Shown one piece after another: positions 1 to 10,942 of a stretch of 64,000 nucleotides of DNA (within the stretch, counting starts at the first letter, position 1; each line of letters starts with the position of its first letter). Where the stretch lies: positions 186,001-250,000 of the forward strand of contig AJFK01000612.1 of assembly GCA_000467715.1 (NCBI GenBank). Reading direction: 5' to 3'. The position numbers and the translations under genes were made by a program. A model generated the notes under the pieces. It was not told where the DNA came from. It was given only the letters and a program-made list of their open reading frames with translations, and did not search any database. This DNA comes from Hysterium pulicare CBS 123377. Lineage: Eukaryota; Ascomycota; Dothideomycetes; Hysteriales; Hysteriaceae.

Positions 1-614
1 CTAGCCCTGCCTTTGTTTGCTGGATGGGAAAGTTTCTGGGGTAAGTCATGTCACTCTATTATTCTACAGTTGATAAAGCACCTCGGGGCCCGCGGATCTG
101 CAAGCCTACATATATGAAGGTTCTCTGCTGTATACAGAGCTCAGCAGCAGGTTTTAAATAGACTTTTGCGGTGCAGAAGCTTCCTATTCTATCTTCTTAT
201 CCGTGCATTTTTACAAGATGGTAGGGAAAGGGGATCAAATTGGGGGCTTTGATTGAAGCTGGTTTTTGTCTATTGTTTGGTGAATATACTAACCTCTTCA
301 CAGAGGAGAAAGACGAGGACAGAGAAAATCGGTTTGGCCGGAAAAGGCATACTTCGAACACTCTCAGCCGCAGTGGATTGAATATTCATGAGATGACACC
401 CATGATGACGAAGACTCCTAATATCGATCAACACTCTGTGGAAAATTCAACGTTAGAGGCGACAATTGAGAGTAATGGAAGCAGCCCTGCACAAACGCCG
501 AGACAAGGGGTGTCTCCCAGTCCTAGACGGACTCCTGCTTCTACTCCTCGGCCGACTCCTCAACAGACGCCCTACCTCAGCCAGCATCACAGTCCTCGGA
601 CGCCACAAACATAA
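1..614 (+). CDS. 3' end of an unrecognised gene (partial)
   Basis: The window opens inside a coding exon (1-40) that ends at a GTAAGT donor. The next exon starts near 304 after a branch-like ACTAAC and a TTCACAG acceptor, and runs to the stop at 612-614. The junction codon is completed in frame (G + AG). The first exon reads as a hydrophobic stretch (LALPLFAGWESFW). The second is a hydrophilic tail with charged residues first, then a low-complexity region rich in Ser, Pro and Thr with repeated TPR/TPQ units. The pattern fits the cytosolic tail of a membrane protein, but I do not recognise the family. Only about 115 codons are visible, and the start lies to the left of the window. Confidence 0.55.
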
Positions 615-764
615 GCTTCACGGCCCTCTTGGCTTTAGAAACTCACTCTTTTGGTCTTTCCGCATCTATCCAGAAGAATTACAATGAATTTAAATGTCAC
701 AATAAACGTTGAATTGCTTCGTTCCACGCTCAATACCCGGACTTGAATTATCATCTAGGCGGCG

Positions 765-1900
765 TTATTTTTCCATTTTCCAATCCCGGTATGCAGCATG
801 CATCAATACTACAAAACTCTGTCCCTCCGGAGACCCATTCGTGTAGGGGGTCTTGTCATGCCAATTCAGCGGGTTAACAGCGGGCGCGACAGTCCCGGTT
901 GAGTTGTCGATCTTGGTATCCACCACCACCAGCTTTTTGGTAGCCCAATCGGTGTACTTTTCCCCAAAACTCGAAGGAGCGAGCACAGCCATACGAAACG
1001 CAGTAGCGGCCAATAGTGACGTCCCAGAGATCTCTCCAAACCACGTTGTATCATTGAGATAGTTCCTTAACAGACCGCTCGAATCGGTATCGAAGCTAAT
1101 GGCCCCGTCTATGATTGCCTTGATCTCTTTGATCAAGATACTTTGTTCAGACTTGGTGGAATCCGCATATGGAGATTTCAACATTGTCGCAAGCACCCTT
1201 GCTTCACCAGCGGCCGCCCACCCATTTCCGGTACTCCAAAGCGCGAAATCTTTAGTATGATTACCCGCAATATGAAGCCAAGTTCCGGAAGGTTCAACGA
1301 GAACATCATGGTACAATTGACACTGGCGAGCAGCTTCCTTTAGTAATGTGACATTTTTGGTCGCAACGGCATAATAAGCAAGGAAGGGTGGAGCCATATA
1401 AACGAAATCGGCCCATAGCTCGGGGTAGGCCTCGCGCTGACTGATTGCACCGTTGGACCAGCGTGGAACGTCGTTTACAAGATGCTGCTCTTGTCGAACG
1501 GCAGCATCGTAGTAAGTTGAGTTTGTCTTGCCGATGAGTATGGCCGGGATACCGACGGAGCATGGATCGCCTGCCGCACCTATAGAATGAATTAGAAATT
1601 TCCTATTCTACACTAGATGATGAATTATCAGCAAGCAGTGGGAAGGGACGCACCATCCCCATCCACCAACGTGATATTATCAGTTCGTATATGCGGCTGT
1701 ACATAACTCAACGCCTGCACTTGATTTATATTCAACGTCGGCACCTTGCCACCGGGAAAAGGGTTGTGCCATATAGACAGAGATGCATTTTGCCATTCGA
1801 GAATCGCCTCTGAGACAGTCCCGTACTCCCAACTGTGCGTTGCAACTTGGATCGCCTTTGCTAAGACTTGAGCGACGACAGACGCGGAGGCGATGACCAT
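765..1900 (-). CDS. Glycoside hydrolase family 105 (unsaturated rhamnogalacturonyl hydrolase-like)
   Basis: There are two exons, 1654-1900 and 765-1579, with an in-frame GTGCGT..TAG intron, giving about 353 residues. GH105/GH88 enzymes remove the unsaturated uronic acid left at the end of oligosaccharides after a pectin lyase has acted. Family hallmarks are visible: HSWEYGT near the N-terminus, the conserved WSTGNGWAAAGEARVLATM core, and a C-terminal NGSPEGQSFVVLMHAAYRDW block. Residues 1-14 are hydrophobic and could be a short signal peptide (secreted protein). The start at 1900 is the first ATG in the open frame, but a small upstream exon carrying a longer signal peptide cannot be excluded. 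It stands alone, flanked by about 1.3 kb of spacer, and is not in a visible pectin cluster. The substrate is inferred from the family only. Confidence 0.85.
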
Positions 1901-3166
1901 GGTTGCAATGTTGAAAACGGAATCCGTAGGGAGGTCAGCCTTTGCTCAATGTCTATTACACAGCATTGAAGCCGTTGGAGACGGGGTAATGAGTTTTGAT
2001 ATCTTTTTGAATAAAGTGAAAGTGAGAAGCATAGCGTGCCTTCCTCATCATCATCACGACGAACAAGCTTCATTGGAAACAATTACTCATCCCAAGGTAA
2101 GAAGATTTAACGACAAGGTGGCTCGCCCCCTCGTTGTCGATCATTCCAAAATCTTATATGCGAACCCGGTAATTTGAGGTTTATATTTAGCACCGTCCCC
2201 TAGCCGTCGGGAACCGTTTTCTGCTTCTCGGCTCCTTCCCGCGTCTTGACCTGCATATAACGTAGGGCGAAGAGAACTGGACGAGTCACGAGTCTTGTCA
2301 TTGTCTTAGTAAATTCGATGAGGAAGCATGGGGGTTAGGAAAGGGTATGGATGCCGAGAGATTCTTGCTTACTATAAGTTTGCAGGCTTTTGATGATGGT
2401 TGGAGGAGGTAGGCGAGGAAACGTGGATTAATAGCTGTTTGTGGACGAAGTTCTTTACGAGAGGCGGATATAACTCCGCCAAGGATCTAATGCACTATAA
2501 AAGTACTTGGGTTTGCAGGAATAGTGAATAAGCAAGCCTTCAGTTACACTTGATGCAGGTATATCTAATTCAAACTTACTGTGAACCATTCAGGGTTTTG
2601 GACCTGAGGCTACTTCAAGTAGGTATTAAATCGAACATTTTTGAGGTCCGCAAAGGGCGTTCTCCAGTGATCTTGCGCTTTGCTCACCTTGACAGGTCTG
2701 AGTACATGTTGCTTACTTGAGCCACTCCAAGATATAGCGTCTCCTCGTTTAGTTACTCTCAACACATGATCTATCTCATTCTCTTCCATCTCAGATCGTC
2801 AGCGACTTTTGGTTGACGAAAAGCATGTCTATAATATCGAATAGCATCCAAAACAAGTGAAACTCGACATGTCATGACGGTAAAATTGCCATCTCAGCTG
2901 CTGAGTTTCGATTCCAGTCAGCCTAGCAATTACGCAAAACTTCAACATGGCGTTATGTAGTTGTATTCGTCGCTAACAGCTCCCACCTAAATACCTTGCG
3001 TTTTCACAAGTATCACGCTCTAGCGATTTTATTGATCCGGATACTGCTGTCTGTTCAGTAAGTCACCTTTCAAAAGATGGGAAATGCTGACTTTGACTTG
3101 AAATGACAACTCCCGACTTCAAGGTGGAGAGAGCACGAGGAGAATCTATTCGCTGAATCACATAAT
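1901..3166. other. Intergenic region between GH105 and GRS1
   Basis: No convincing coding exon, tRNA or repeat is seen in these roughly 1.27 kb. The short open frames lack family similarity that I recognise and overlap each other on both strands. The left part should hold the GH105 promoter and the right part the GRS1 3' end. Confidence 0.5.
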
Positions 3167-5782
3167 CTAATCTTCCTTTTTAACCTCATCAGCATCGTCC
3201 AAGTCCTGTCCTTCAAAGTTGGGTAGCCTCTTCTTCACCGATGCCCAGTCTTCATCGCCATTTACCATATTGACAACGGCTTCCACAATCTCCGCCTCGG
3301 CCGCTCGCACCTGAGTCGTGGAATCTCGGTCCCGCAACGTAAACGTGTTACGCTGGACGCTCTCAAAATCCACCGTGATGTGGAATGGCGTTCCGACTTG
3401 GTCTTGGCGGCTGTACCTTTTTCCAATGCTAGCCGATGAATCGTCCACTGCATGATGGACTCGTTGCCGTCTCAGCAACGCCGACAGTCGCGCAATCAAT
3501 GGTTTGAAGTCTGGATGTGACGATAGAGGATACAGAGCCACTGGGACCGGCGCAATGGTCGGCGGAAACGAAAGCACGACGCGGCTTTCATCGCCTTCAC
3601 GACTCCAATATACGTGCTCGCAAAGCGCATAGAGAATGCGACCAATGCCAAATGAAGGCTCGATGACGTTGGGTGTGTAGGTGCGAACATGGTCTGTACG
3701 ACTTCTCTTTTCGATGAGAATGAGATCGGGAGTAAGTTCAACTTTGCCGTTCCCAACACCAGGGACGTCGATGGTAGCCTTACTGGTGTCTTTTAATTCA
3801 AAAGACAGCTTCTCCCTGGCGACTGTTAGCACAGCGAGCGTGGTAGCGTGTCAGCAACGTTTGGTTACTTGAGTTCTTCAGACAGCGCATCAACGGCTGC
3901 TTGGACTGCCGGCGCGTCCTTTCTAAATTTCGGACCAAAGGTTTTCTTAAGAGTTTCCGCAGCCCAGAATTCCGACGTCCGAGGCTCGGTGAGCTGCTCT
4001 TTCACCTGCAGCGGCTGGCCTACCAAAAGTAAATGGGTTAGAAAGAACTTCCTTCACAATCCGGACAAGTCAATGTAAGTCAAACATACCAGTCCTCTTC
4101 ATATGTACTGTGAGGTCGTAGGCACTGCGATCGGCGCAACCAACACACTCAATCCAGCCAAAACTCGTTTGCAACTCTGCATCCTAGAGTCATGTCAGCG
4201 ATTATTGAAAGAACAGGATGAAGGAGTTGGTCTCACCCAGCAATCAGTCGCGTAATGGGCCATTTCTGAAGCCATGTGCTGCCTGAAACGGATTTTATCT
4301 GGATTACAACCAAGCCCCTGAAGGAAAAGCTGAACCCTGGCTAGAAAATACCCAAGCGTTTCATTATCTACGATACCGTTCTTGACCGCTTCGCCGATTG
4401 GTAATGGCGTAACGTCAGTTTTGCCTGAGAGTTGTACGTCGCGGTTGAGCAGATTCAACTTCACGTGCGCCACTTCTTGAAATCGATGGTGCTTCTTTCC
4501 ACCTTCTGGATCAACGAAGTGTTCGATTTCACACATCAAAAACTCGCGTACACGGAGAAGACCGGCTCGGGGAGAGATCTCGTTGCGAAAGGATTTGCCG
4601 ATTGTGGCAGAGGCGAAGGGCATGCGGTTGTTATTGTACTCGAGTAGCTTTGCAAAGTTGAGGAATTGGCCCTTGGAGGCGGTGTGTTAGTCTGGTGTGT
4701 CTCAGTTTGTACGGGTTGGATTGGGTGTCTTACCTGTGCTGTTTCGGGACGGAGGTACTTCGAAGACAGATTGTTAGCTTCTAGATGCGTCTTGATTTAT
4801 AGGAGTCGGGGTAGGTTCTTACGCCTTTGAGCGTACTGGATGGTCCGATATTGGGGATTTGAAACATTAGGTTGAACTCAATAGGTGAGGTTGTGCGATT
4901 GCCAGTACTAGGATTCCGTATGTCATACTTTTCCATGAGTTCGCCGAGTTCAGGACCATCGTAGTTGTCGATCTAAGCAGCATCAGAATATTCAAATCGG
5001 CAAAGGTGTATCGTGAAGCACCTTCGCTAGAATCTCTTCGTATTCTTGCACCACCGCATCTTCCAGCTTCACAGCCTCTACAACTCCTTGCATCTTCTTC
5101 TTCTTTTTTGGATCGTCCTTCTGCACATGGGTCTGCCCACGGGCATCTTTATCGCCCTTGAGCCTCATCTCCAGCACCTGCTCGACCAAATGATCAGCAC
5201 GAAGAATCTCGCCGCTCTTCGGATCCTTGACCATCCAGTCTGTACAGCATTAGTTGTTTTCCTCCTTGGTAGTTGTATTGCAACTTGGATTACCCACCGC
5301 AAAACCGATCAACATGTCCTGAAGTTTGCAGAACGTCATGTGGCGTGATCATCGGACAGCTAGTAAGGAAAGAATAAGATGATTCATCCTCTACAACGCA
5401 GTGGTGGATTCACTCACTCAACTTCAAGCATGTGCTCTTCCTGTACAAAGTGCTTGCGCCACAGACTGAGGATATTAGCGTTGAGTGCACAGCCAGGAGG
5501 GCCATAGTCGTAGAAACCCGCAACGCCACCGTATATTTCAAAGGATGGGGTATAGAATAAAGTGCGGCGAAGAAGACCGTCAAGCTCAGCACGGACAAGA
5601 GGCTTGCCCTTGAGAGTTGTCATATCAGGAGCCATGGTTACGGTGGAAGGTTGCCGACGAAGAGGATTGTTTGGTTTGGCTCGCAATGCAAATGGTGAAG
5701 AGGAGAAGTATCGACTAAATAGCACGTTGGGTTGAAAGGAGACACGGTTTCGACAGATTTTTGAGAGTAGCGGCGCCACCAT
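3167..5782 (-). CDS. GRS1: Glycine--tRNA ligase, cytosolic and mitochondrial forms
   Basis: Class II aminoacyl-tRNA synthetase that charges tRNA-Gly, in about nine to ten exons. Visible landmarks in order: [17 protein letters not shown] near the N-terminus; [17 protein letters not shown]; an inserted charged segment; YLRPETAQ; motif 2 as [17 protein letters not shown]; a [15 protein letters not shown] segment; motif 3 as [16 protein letters not shown]; and a C-terminal anticodon-binding domain ([15 protein letters not shown]..., [14 protein letters not shown]). Exon 1 is 5418-5782. One small exon near 3,870-4,020 rejoins as EELK-EKLSFEL by using a GCCAG acceptor. The first ATG (5782) begins an Arg/Ser-rich, acid-poor leader typical of mitochondrial targeting. 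A second in-frame ATG at 5635 would give the cytosolic enzyme. Its context (A at -3, G at +4) is far better than that of the first (T at -3), so leaky scanning is likely. Confidence 0.95.
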
Positions 5783-6118
5783 TCAGTTACGTAGAGGAGG
5801 AAGGGAGGTGAAATGGAGCTGGGTCGACCGTGGCTGTGAAGGTTGGGAGTCGCAAGGAGGAGGTCGAGGCGGGGTTCGCATCGACAGTGACGATTGAGTC
5901 AAAGGTCCTGGTGAAAATCGATTTGAAGTATGTAAATTAATGAAGTTCGGTTCGGCTGAGTCACTCAATGCGCCATGAATGATTGCCAAGTGATTAGATT
6001 AGATACAGATTCTGTCTACCTGAGGCCTCACGGCCAGCAACATTGTACCCATCGCGTTCACGTCGTACTCACGGGAGCACATACGGGGGGTATCATAATT
6101 CGTCGTACTTGGAGGATG

Positions 6119-6193
6119 CTGCCAACGGCTTTCCCATCAGCCTACAAAGAAGGTTTGGACTCTGGGAAAGGCACTAAAGCCAGTTGCCATCCT
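6119..6193 (+). repeat. Dispersed short repeat, copy A
   Basis: Read on the + strand, this stretch contains a 25-codon open frame that starts LPTAF and ends KASCHP followed by a stop. It aligns without gaps to copies B (6684-6758, minus) and C (about 11371-11445, minus). All three share an identical 11-nt block GCCAGTTGCC preceded by A or T, plus TAC and TTR-GAC codons at fixed spacing. The family is unknown to me. It could be an old SINE- or MITE-like fragment or the remains of a small coding unit. Confidence 0.5.
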
Positions 6194-6641
6194 TAAGGTT
6201 ATCTGGAAAAGTATAAAATGAAATAGGTACTTCTTCAGACTTGTGCAGCTAAGGGAGTGCAGTATGGTCAATAAATAATACCCATCGTGATAGGGAACTG
6301 TAACCCTGGCTTCGATGAGCATGACGTATATAGTTCTCATTAAACTAGAACATCGATTACCACAAGCAGACTACATATTGTACACACCAGATGTTTCTGC
6401 TCTAGTACTAACAAATTGTTCAGTCTCAAGTTCTGACATCCTTCATTTTTGACGGCCCTTCTCCGCAGCATGCTTGCTTTGCTTGGGTGCTGACGACGAA
6501 TTCGCAAGTTTACCTGAATGCTGCTCGAGCTTCGTTTGGTATTCGAAAGAGTGGAAGCGACGCCGTCGAGACCTTCATGGAGCTCTTTACGGCGGGTGTC
6601 AATAACAGTGGGTACTGCGAAAACCCTTAGCTGTACAGGTC

Positions 6642-6673
6642 CAGAAGGTATCCATTCCATATAATACCTTCTG
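6642..6673. repeat. Perfect 10-bp inverted repeat (stem-loop)
   Basis: CAGAAGGTAT at 6642-6651 pairs perfectly with ATACCTTCTG at 6664-6673 across a 12-nt AT-rich loop. It lies about 11 bp to the left of repeat copy B, so it may belong to that element's edge. Transcribed in either direction it would fold into a hairpin. No function can be assigned. Confidence 0.5.
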
Positions 6674-6683
6674 AATAACCCCA

Positions 6684-6758
6684 AGGGTGGCAACTGGCTT
6701 TCAAGCCCGGTACACAGTCTAAATCGGCTCTGTAGGCGGGTAGTAAAGCAGGTGGTAG
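6684..6758 (-). repeat. Dispersed short repeat, copy B
   Basis: On the minus strand it reads LPPALLPAY...KASCHP. It is identical to copy A at about 13 of 25 residues without gaps and lies in the opposite orientation about 500 bp away. The minus-strand frame stays open on both sides, unlike copy A, which stops immediately after the motif. Confidence 0.5.
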
Positions 6759-8648
6759 GCGCAGACCCTCCGAGAACGACGAATTATGAAACCCCTTGTG
6801 CCTGCTCATCATTAAGATGCTCCGCGCTGATCAGCTCCATCCAAAGGCTATCTTTGTTGCCCTCGGCGACTGTGGTATGCAGAATTGAGTTCTGGTCCTC
6901 TTCCGAGTTCTCATCTTCCAAACCATTGACTGTATCACAGTGAAGATATCTCCGGATAGTCGCAGCATAAGTGGTTATTGGCCTTCTTCGTACGGAAAGA
7001 GGGTGATGTAACGGCTGAAAAGTTCAACAAGTTATTCCCGGAAGAAGAATGGCTACGTCGGAACTAAATTGCAGAATGCCTATTGCGTAGTGAGATGAAA
7101 GACCTGATAGTCTATCCTGCGTCTTCCCACGCCAAATTCCACATTAGCTCAACCATCGTCCTCTGACTGGTAGGTGTTGAGCGAAGTAGTTGTTGCAATA
7201 TACCGTGTCATCTGCCTTTTGTTCAGTCCACTAATTCATAGGAATTCGAATTTATCTCTCCTGCGCATTCAATAACAGAAAGCTATACGGAAGACATGTT
7301 CAATATCCACTTGGGCCTAGATACTGGCGTAAAAAGACATTACCAAGCTCAAATGGTGTGCACGGAAAGGAAGAAGAGTCATGACGAGATTGATACGCAG
7401 TGCGGTCTCAATTATCATTGCTAACATCGACGTGTTTTGAGGCTGTAGTCGTGACCGGAATATGAAACAGCATTAGAGCTCGGGGTGAGGCACGAAGGAT
7501 GTGGCGGGAACATCTGCACGACAGCTTTGCCTTTTCCAAGCCAGGGGCTGGCGCCCATTCCTGGAGCCACGTTTTTCGTTTAACCTATTTGATTGGTTCA
7601 ATTTGACTGCATCATCCAAACCTCTTCGAACCACCCCGCGCTTTTCAACTTCATGCTCCAGAGCCACTTCAAATTTTCAAGAACATGCAGGCAGATGCTT
7701 GTGAAAGCTTGTCAAACGCCTCGAAAAGAGCCCACCTGGGCCTGCGTCATGGCATGCCACGGCACTGTCGCTGACATACGACGACCCTGACACTTCAAAC
7801 CACATTGTTTTCCAGTTGGACGGACAGCCTAAGCAGTTAATGTACCACATAAAAGCCATATTATACTTAACAGTCAGCTTGCCTATCCCAAGCCTTCGCC
7901 TCGGCGCAACGTGTAGAATTTTCACTTTTTGCCTTCCTTCCTAGCTAGCCCGTACACGATTGCCTTTAACAGTTACGCTGCCACGTTCCGAAGCAGTAGG
8001 CCTTCTCCACCTCGTCAACAGTAGCTTTCTAGCTTCCCGGCATACCCACACTATTCGAGCCCAAGCATTATTTTTTGAATATAAGACCGCTAACGAAGTC
8101 TTATCGCTTGGGGGCTTTTCTCTACGCCTTCACGAGAGTGTGCCACTTCTGCGGCACATCTTTACATCCACCCTGTCGTTCCAACCCCGTGCAACCCCCT
8201 CGCATATCGATTGACCCGATCCTCTCAGCCACTTGACATCACCCTTCCGCTTAGTCGTCTAGGACCTGGGGTAGGTTTTGGTTCTCGGAACACGCGGATC
8301 AATCAACGTCTCCAGCCAGCCTTCTCCAGTTCGTGAACCTTCGCACAACCAACGTCCCACAACCAGTCAGAGGAGATTCCGTCTAAACGTGTGTTACCCA
8401 CGCCCTCCTGCTGGTAAAATATAGCAAGGCGAATTCGAGCACACTCTGAAAAACAATTTTGGGTTTCTGCGTCATCTTGCTTCCCGTCTGCCGGGACCAT
8501 CTCGACCTGGTCTCGGCTTGGGGCAGAGAAGCTTCGCAAACCCCGTACTTAAGAGTCTTGGGCTTGCATCTGTGAATTACAGTGCATCTTTGTTAGATCC
8601 CTTCCAAACAGGACGCCCGTCTTTCCTGGATACACCCGGAGCAAGACA

Positions 8649-10942
8649 ATGGCCGATTCCCTGCGAGATTTTGGGCTCGCTGCACCCCATGGCCCTAACA
8701 TGGGAGGCCAACATGTGGCCACTGCTAATGTTCAGAACATGAGTTCCGCAGAGTCCGGTGTATTCCAATCTCTCCTCCGTCCGGACGACATCTACGATGC
8801 GAATGGAACGTACTGGGCAGACTTGCCCATGGGTCAACGGGTCAAGTTCGTTACCACGGTTGACGGGCAAGAAACTAGAAAGGAACTCGGTGCAATTGCA
8901 CGGATGACTAAGAGAGATCCGCTGAGCCCAGTCGCATTCTACTTCAAGAATATGGTTCTTCCTGGAGCTGGTCTACTTCTTGAAGGGTTCGTCACAACCA
9001 TTCATCCCTTATGTTCGCATGCTAAATCTGAACCAGTTATGTGCTCTTCTCTATTGGTAACGTTAGGCCATTACTCCAGGCGGCTTTTCCAGGATGTTGG
9101 TCGAGATTTAACAGCTGTAATGAGATATGGACTCAAGCCGTTGACTACATGGAAATTGTTGGTATCATTTTTGGTAAGCTCCTCCCCCACAGCCAATGCT
9201 TAAGTGGTAGCTGACCATCCCCAAGGCCAAATTATTGTCGGTATTCTGGGTGATTGGCTGGGACGTCGATGGGGTCTTATTCAAGATGCTGTTATCATGT
9301 TCCTTGGTCTGCTCATGCTCACTGCCGCCTGGGGTACCACTCAAAACGGCTGGGTCATCTGCTATGTCTGGTCCTTGTGGTTCTACGGCGTCGGCGTTGG
9401 CGGGGAGTATCCAATGACTGCAACGTCTGGTATGGAGAACGCCGTCGGCTCAGGAAAGATCTCCACGAGAGAAGACCGCCTTCATCGTGGACGCAAGGTT
9501 ACAAGTGCTTTCCTTATGCAAGGTTGGGGTCAATTCGCCAACCAAATCATTCTCATTTTCCTTCTTTTGATCTTCCACCATGGAACTGGAAAACCTCCCT
9601 ACTCAAAGGTTAGTTTCCAGAGACGTCCCGATTTTACATACACACTGACGGTTTCTCCAGCTTGCTGCCCAATGGACCTATCGCGTCAGCTTCGCCATCC
9701 CAGCAGTTGGCACTCTCTGGCTCGTCTACTATCGTTATTATAAGATGAGGTCTGCCAGCAAGCAATTGATGATCCAGAAGAAGAAGCAAAAGGTCACCGG
9801 ATACGATACCAAGTCTCTCCGTCTGACATTCACATATTTTGGTCCTCGCCTGATCGCAACCGCCGGAGCTTGGTTTGCAAACGATGTTTTCTTCTATGGC
9901 AACAAGCTCTTCCAGAATCAATTCATTGCAGTCATCACACCGGGAAACAAATCAGTGATGGTTGGCTGGCTGTATAATCTCGTTAATGTTGGTGTCAGTC
10001 TGGTTGGTTACTACCTTGCCTCTTTCCTGATCGACAACAAGCTTTGTAAGTCATCTCTTCTTCTTCTCTTAATCTAAGTAATTTCCCCCATCAACCCACA
10101 TCAGGTGTAAGCCTCCCACGGTGGCAAGTCCAATCGGGCTCTGTGGCACAGCTCAAACAGCACAACATACACACGCGCCTTTATATGGATGTACTAACTC
10201 CTTCCGAATAGATGGACGCAAGTGGATGATGATCGTGGGGTTTATGGCCGACTTCATCCTTTTCATCGTTCCAGCATTCAATTACGATTACTTTACCTCA
10301 CCGGCAGGTATCCATGCTTTCCAGGCTATGTACTTCTTGTCGTCTTTCTTCAACCAGTTTGGGCCCAACTCGGTCACCTTCCTTGTCGCCGCAGAGGTCT
10401 ATCCGACCCCAATCAGGGCCACGGCACACGGCTTCTCCGCCGCTGTCGGCAAGCTCGGTGCCTTGACAGCCGCTGTAATGTATAACTACATCACCACCAA
10501 GCAGAAATTCTATGTTGTGCCCTGGTTCGGTCTGGCAGGTGCACTCTTAACATGGCTCTTTCTTCCTGATACTACCGGGTTGGACCTTAAAGAGCAAGAG
10601 CGTCGGTGGGCGTTCATCCGTGAAGGTCGCGAACAAGACTATCACGGTATTGCGATTCACCCTAAGCACCTTTCAGTATGGGAGCGAATGCGAGGTGCAG
10701 GCAAAAACTACGACGCTGAACTGGACTACCAGGACAAGATTCGAGAAATGCGCTCGGAATGGGCTTCATTTCAAGAGCGCAAGGCGATGGAAAAAGCAGA
10801 TGGCGGCGTGGAAGACGACGAGGATGAGTTTTCGCACGAGATTCACACTTATTTTACGCGGACGGCGCCGAATTCGCCAAATCTGAAGGCTGGTGAGAAG
10901 AACTACTCGCCAAGCGACAACGAAAAGATATCGGGGTTGTGA
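8649..10942 (+). CDS. MFS transporter, phosphate:H+ symporter (Pho84/PHS)-like
   Basis: There are five exons: 8649-8986, 9037-9173, 9226-9608, 9661-10045 and 10212-10942. All joins are in frame, giving about 657 residues with roughly 12 membrane segments. Family marks: GQIIVGILGDWLGRRWG (the MFS loop 2-3 signature); VGVGGEYPMTATSGMENAVG; a long basic loop after it; FFNQFGPNSVTFLVAAEVYPTPIRATAHG in the second half; and LPDTTGLDLKEQERRW at the end of the core. These place it with the inorganic phosphate/glycerophosphodiester branch rather than with hexose carriers. The N-terminal (about 110 residues) and C-terminal (about 130, acidic) tails are cytosolic. The exact substrate cannot be read from sequence; phosphate, glycerophosphoinositol or another organic phosphate are possible. 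It probably sits in the plasma membrane. The last intron (about 166 nt) is unusually long for this gene. Confidence 0.85.

Larger units (their letters stand above)
5783..8648. other. Long intergenic region with repeat copies A and B
   Basis: About 2.9 kb without a gene I can support. It holds two copies of a short diverged repeat (6119-6193 and 6684-6758) and a perfect 10-bp stem at 6642-6673, listed separately. The last several hundred bases before 8649 are pyrimidine-rich on the + strand and probably form the promoter and 5' leader of the transporter gene. No tRNA or other RNA gene is recognised. Confidence 0.5.
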
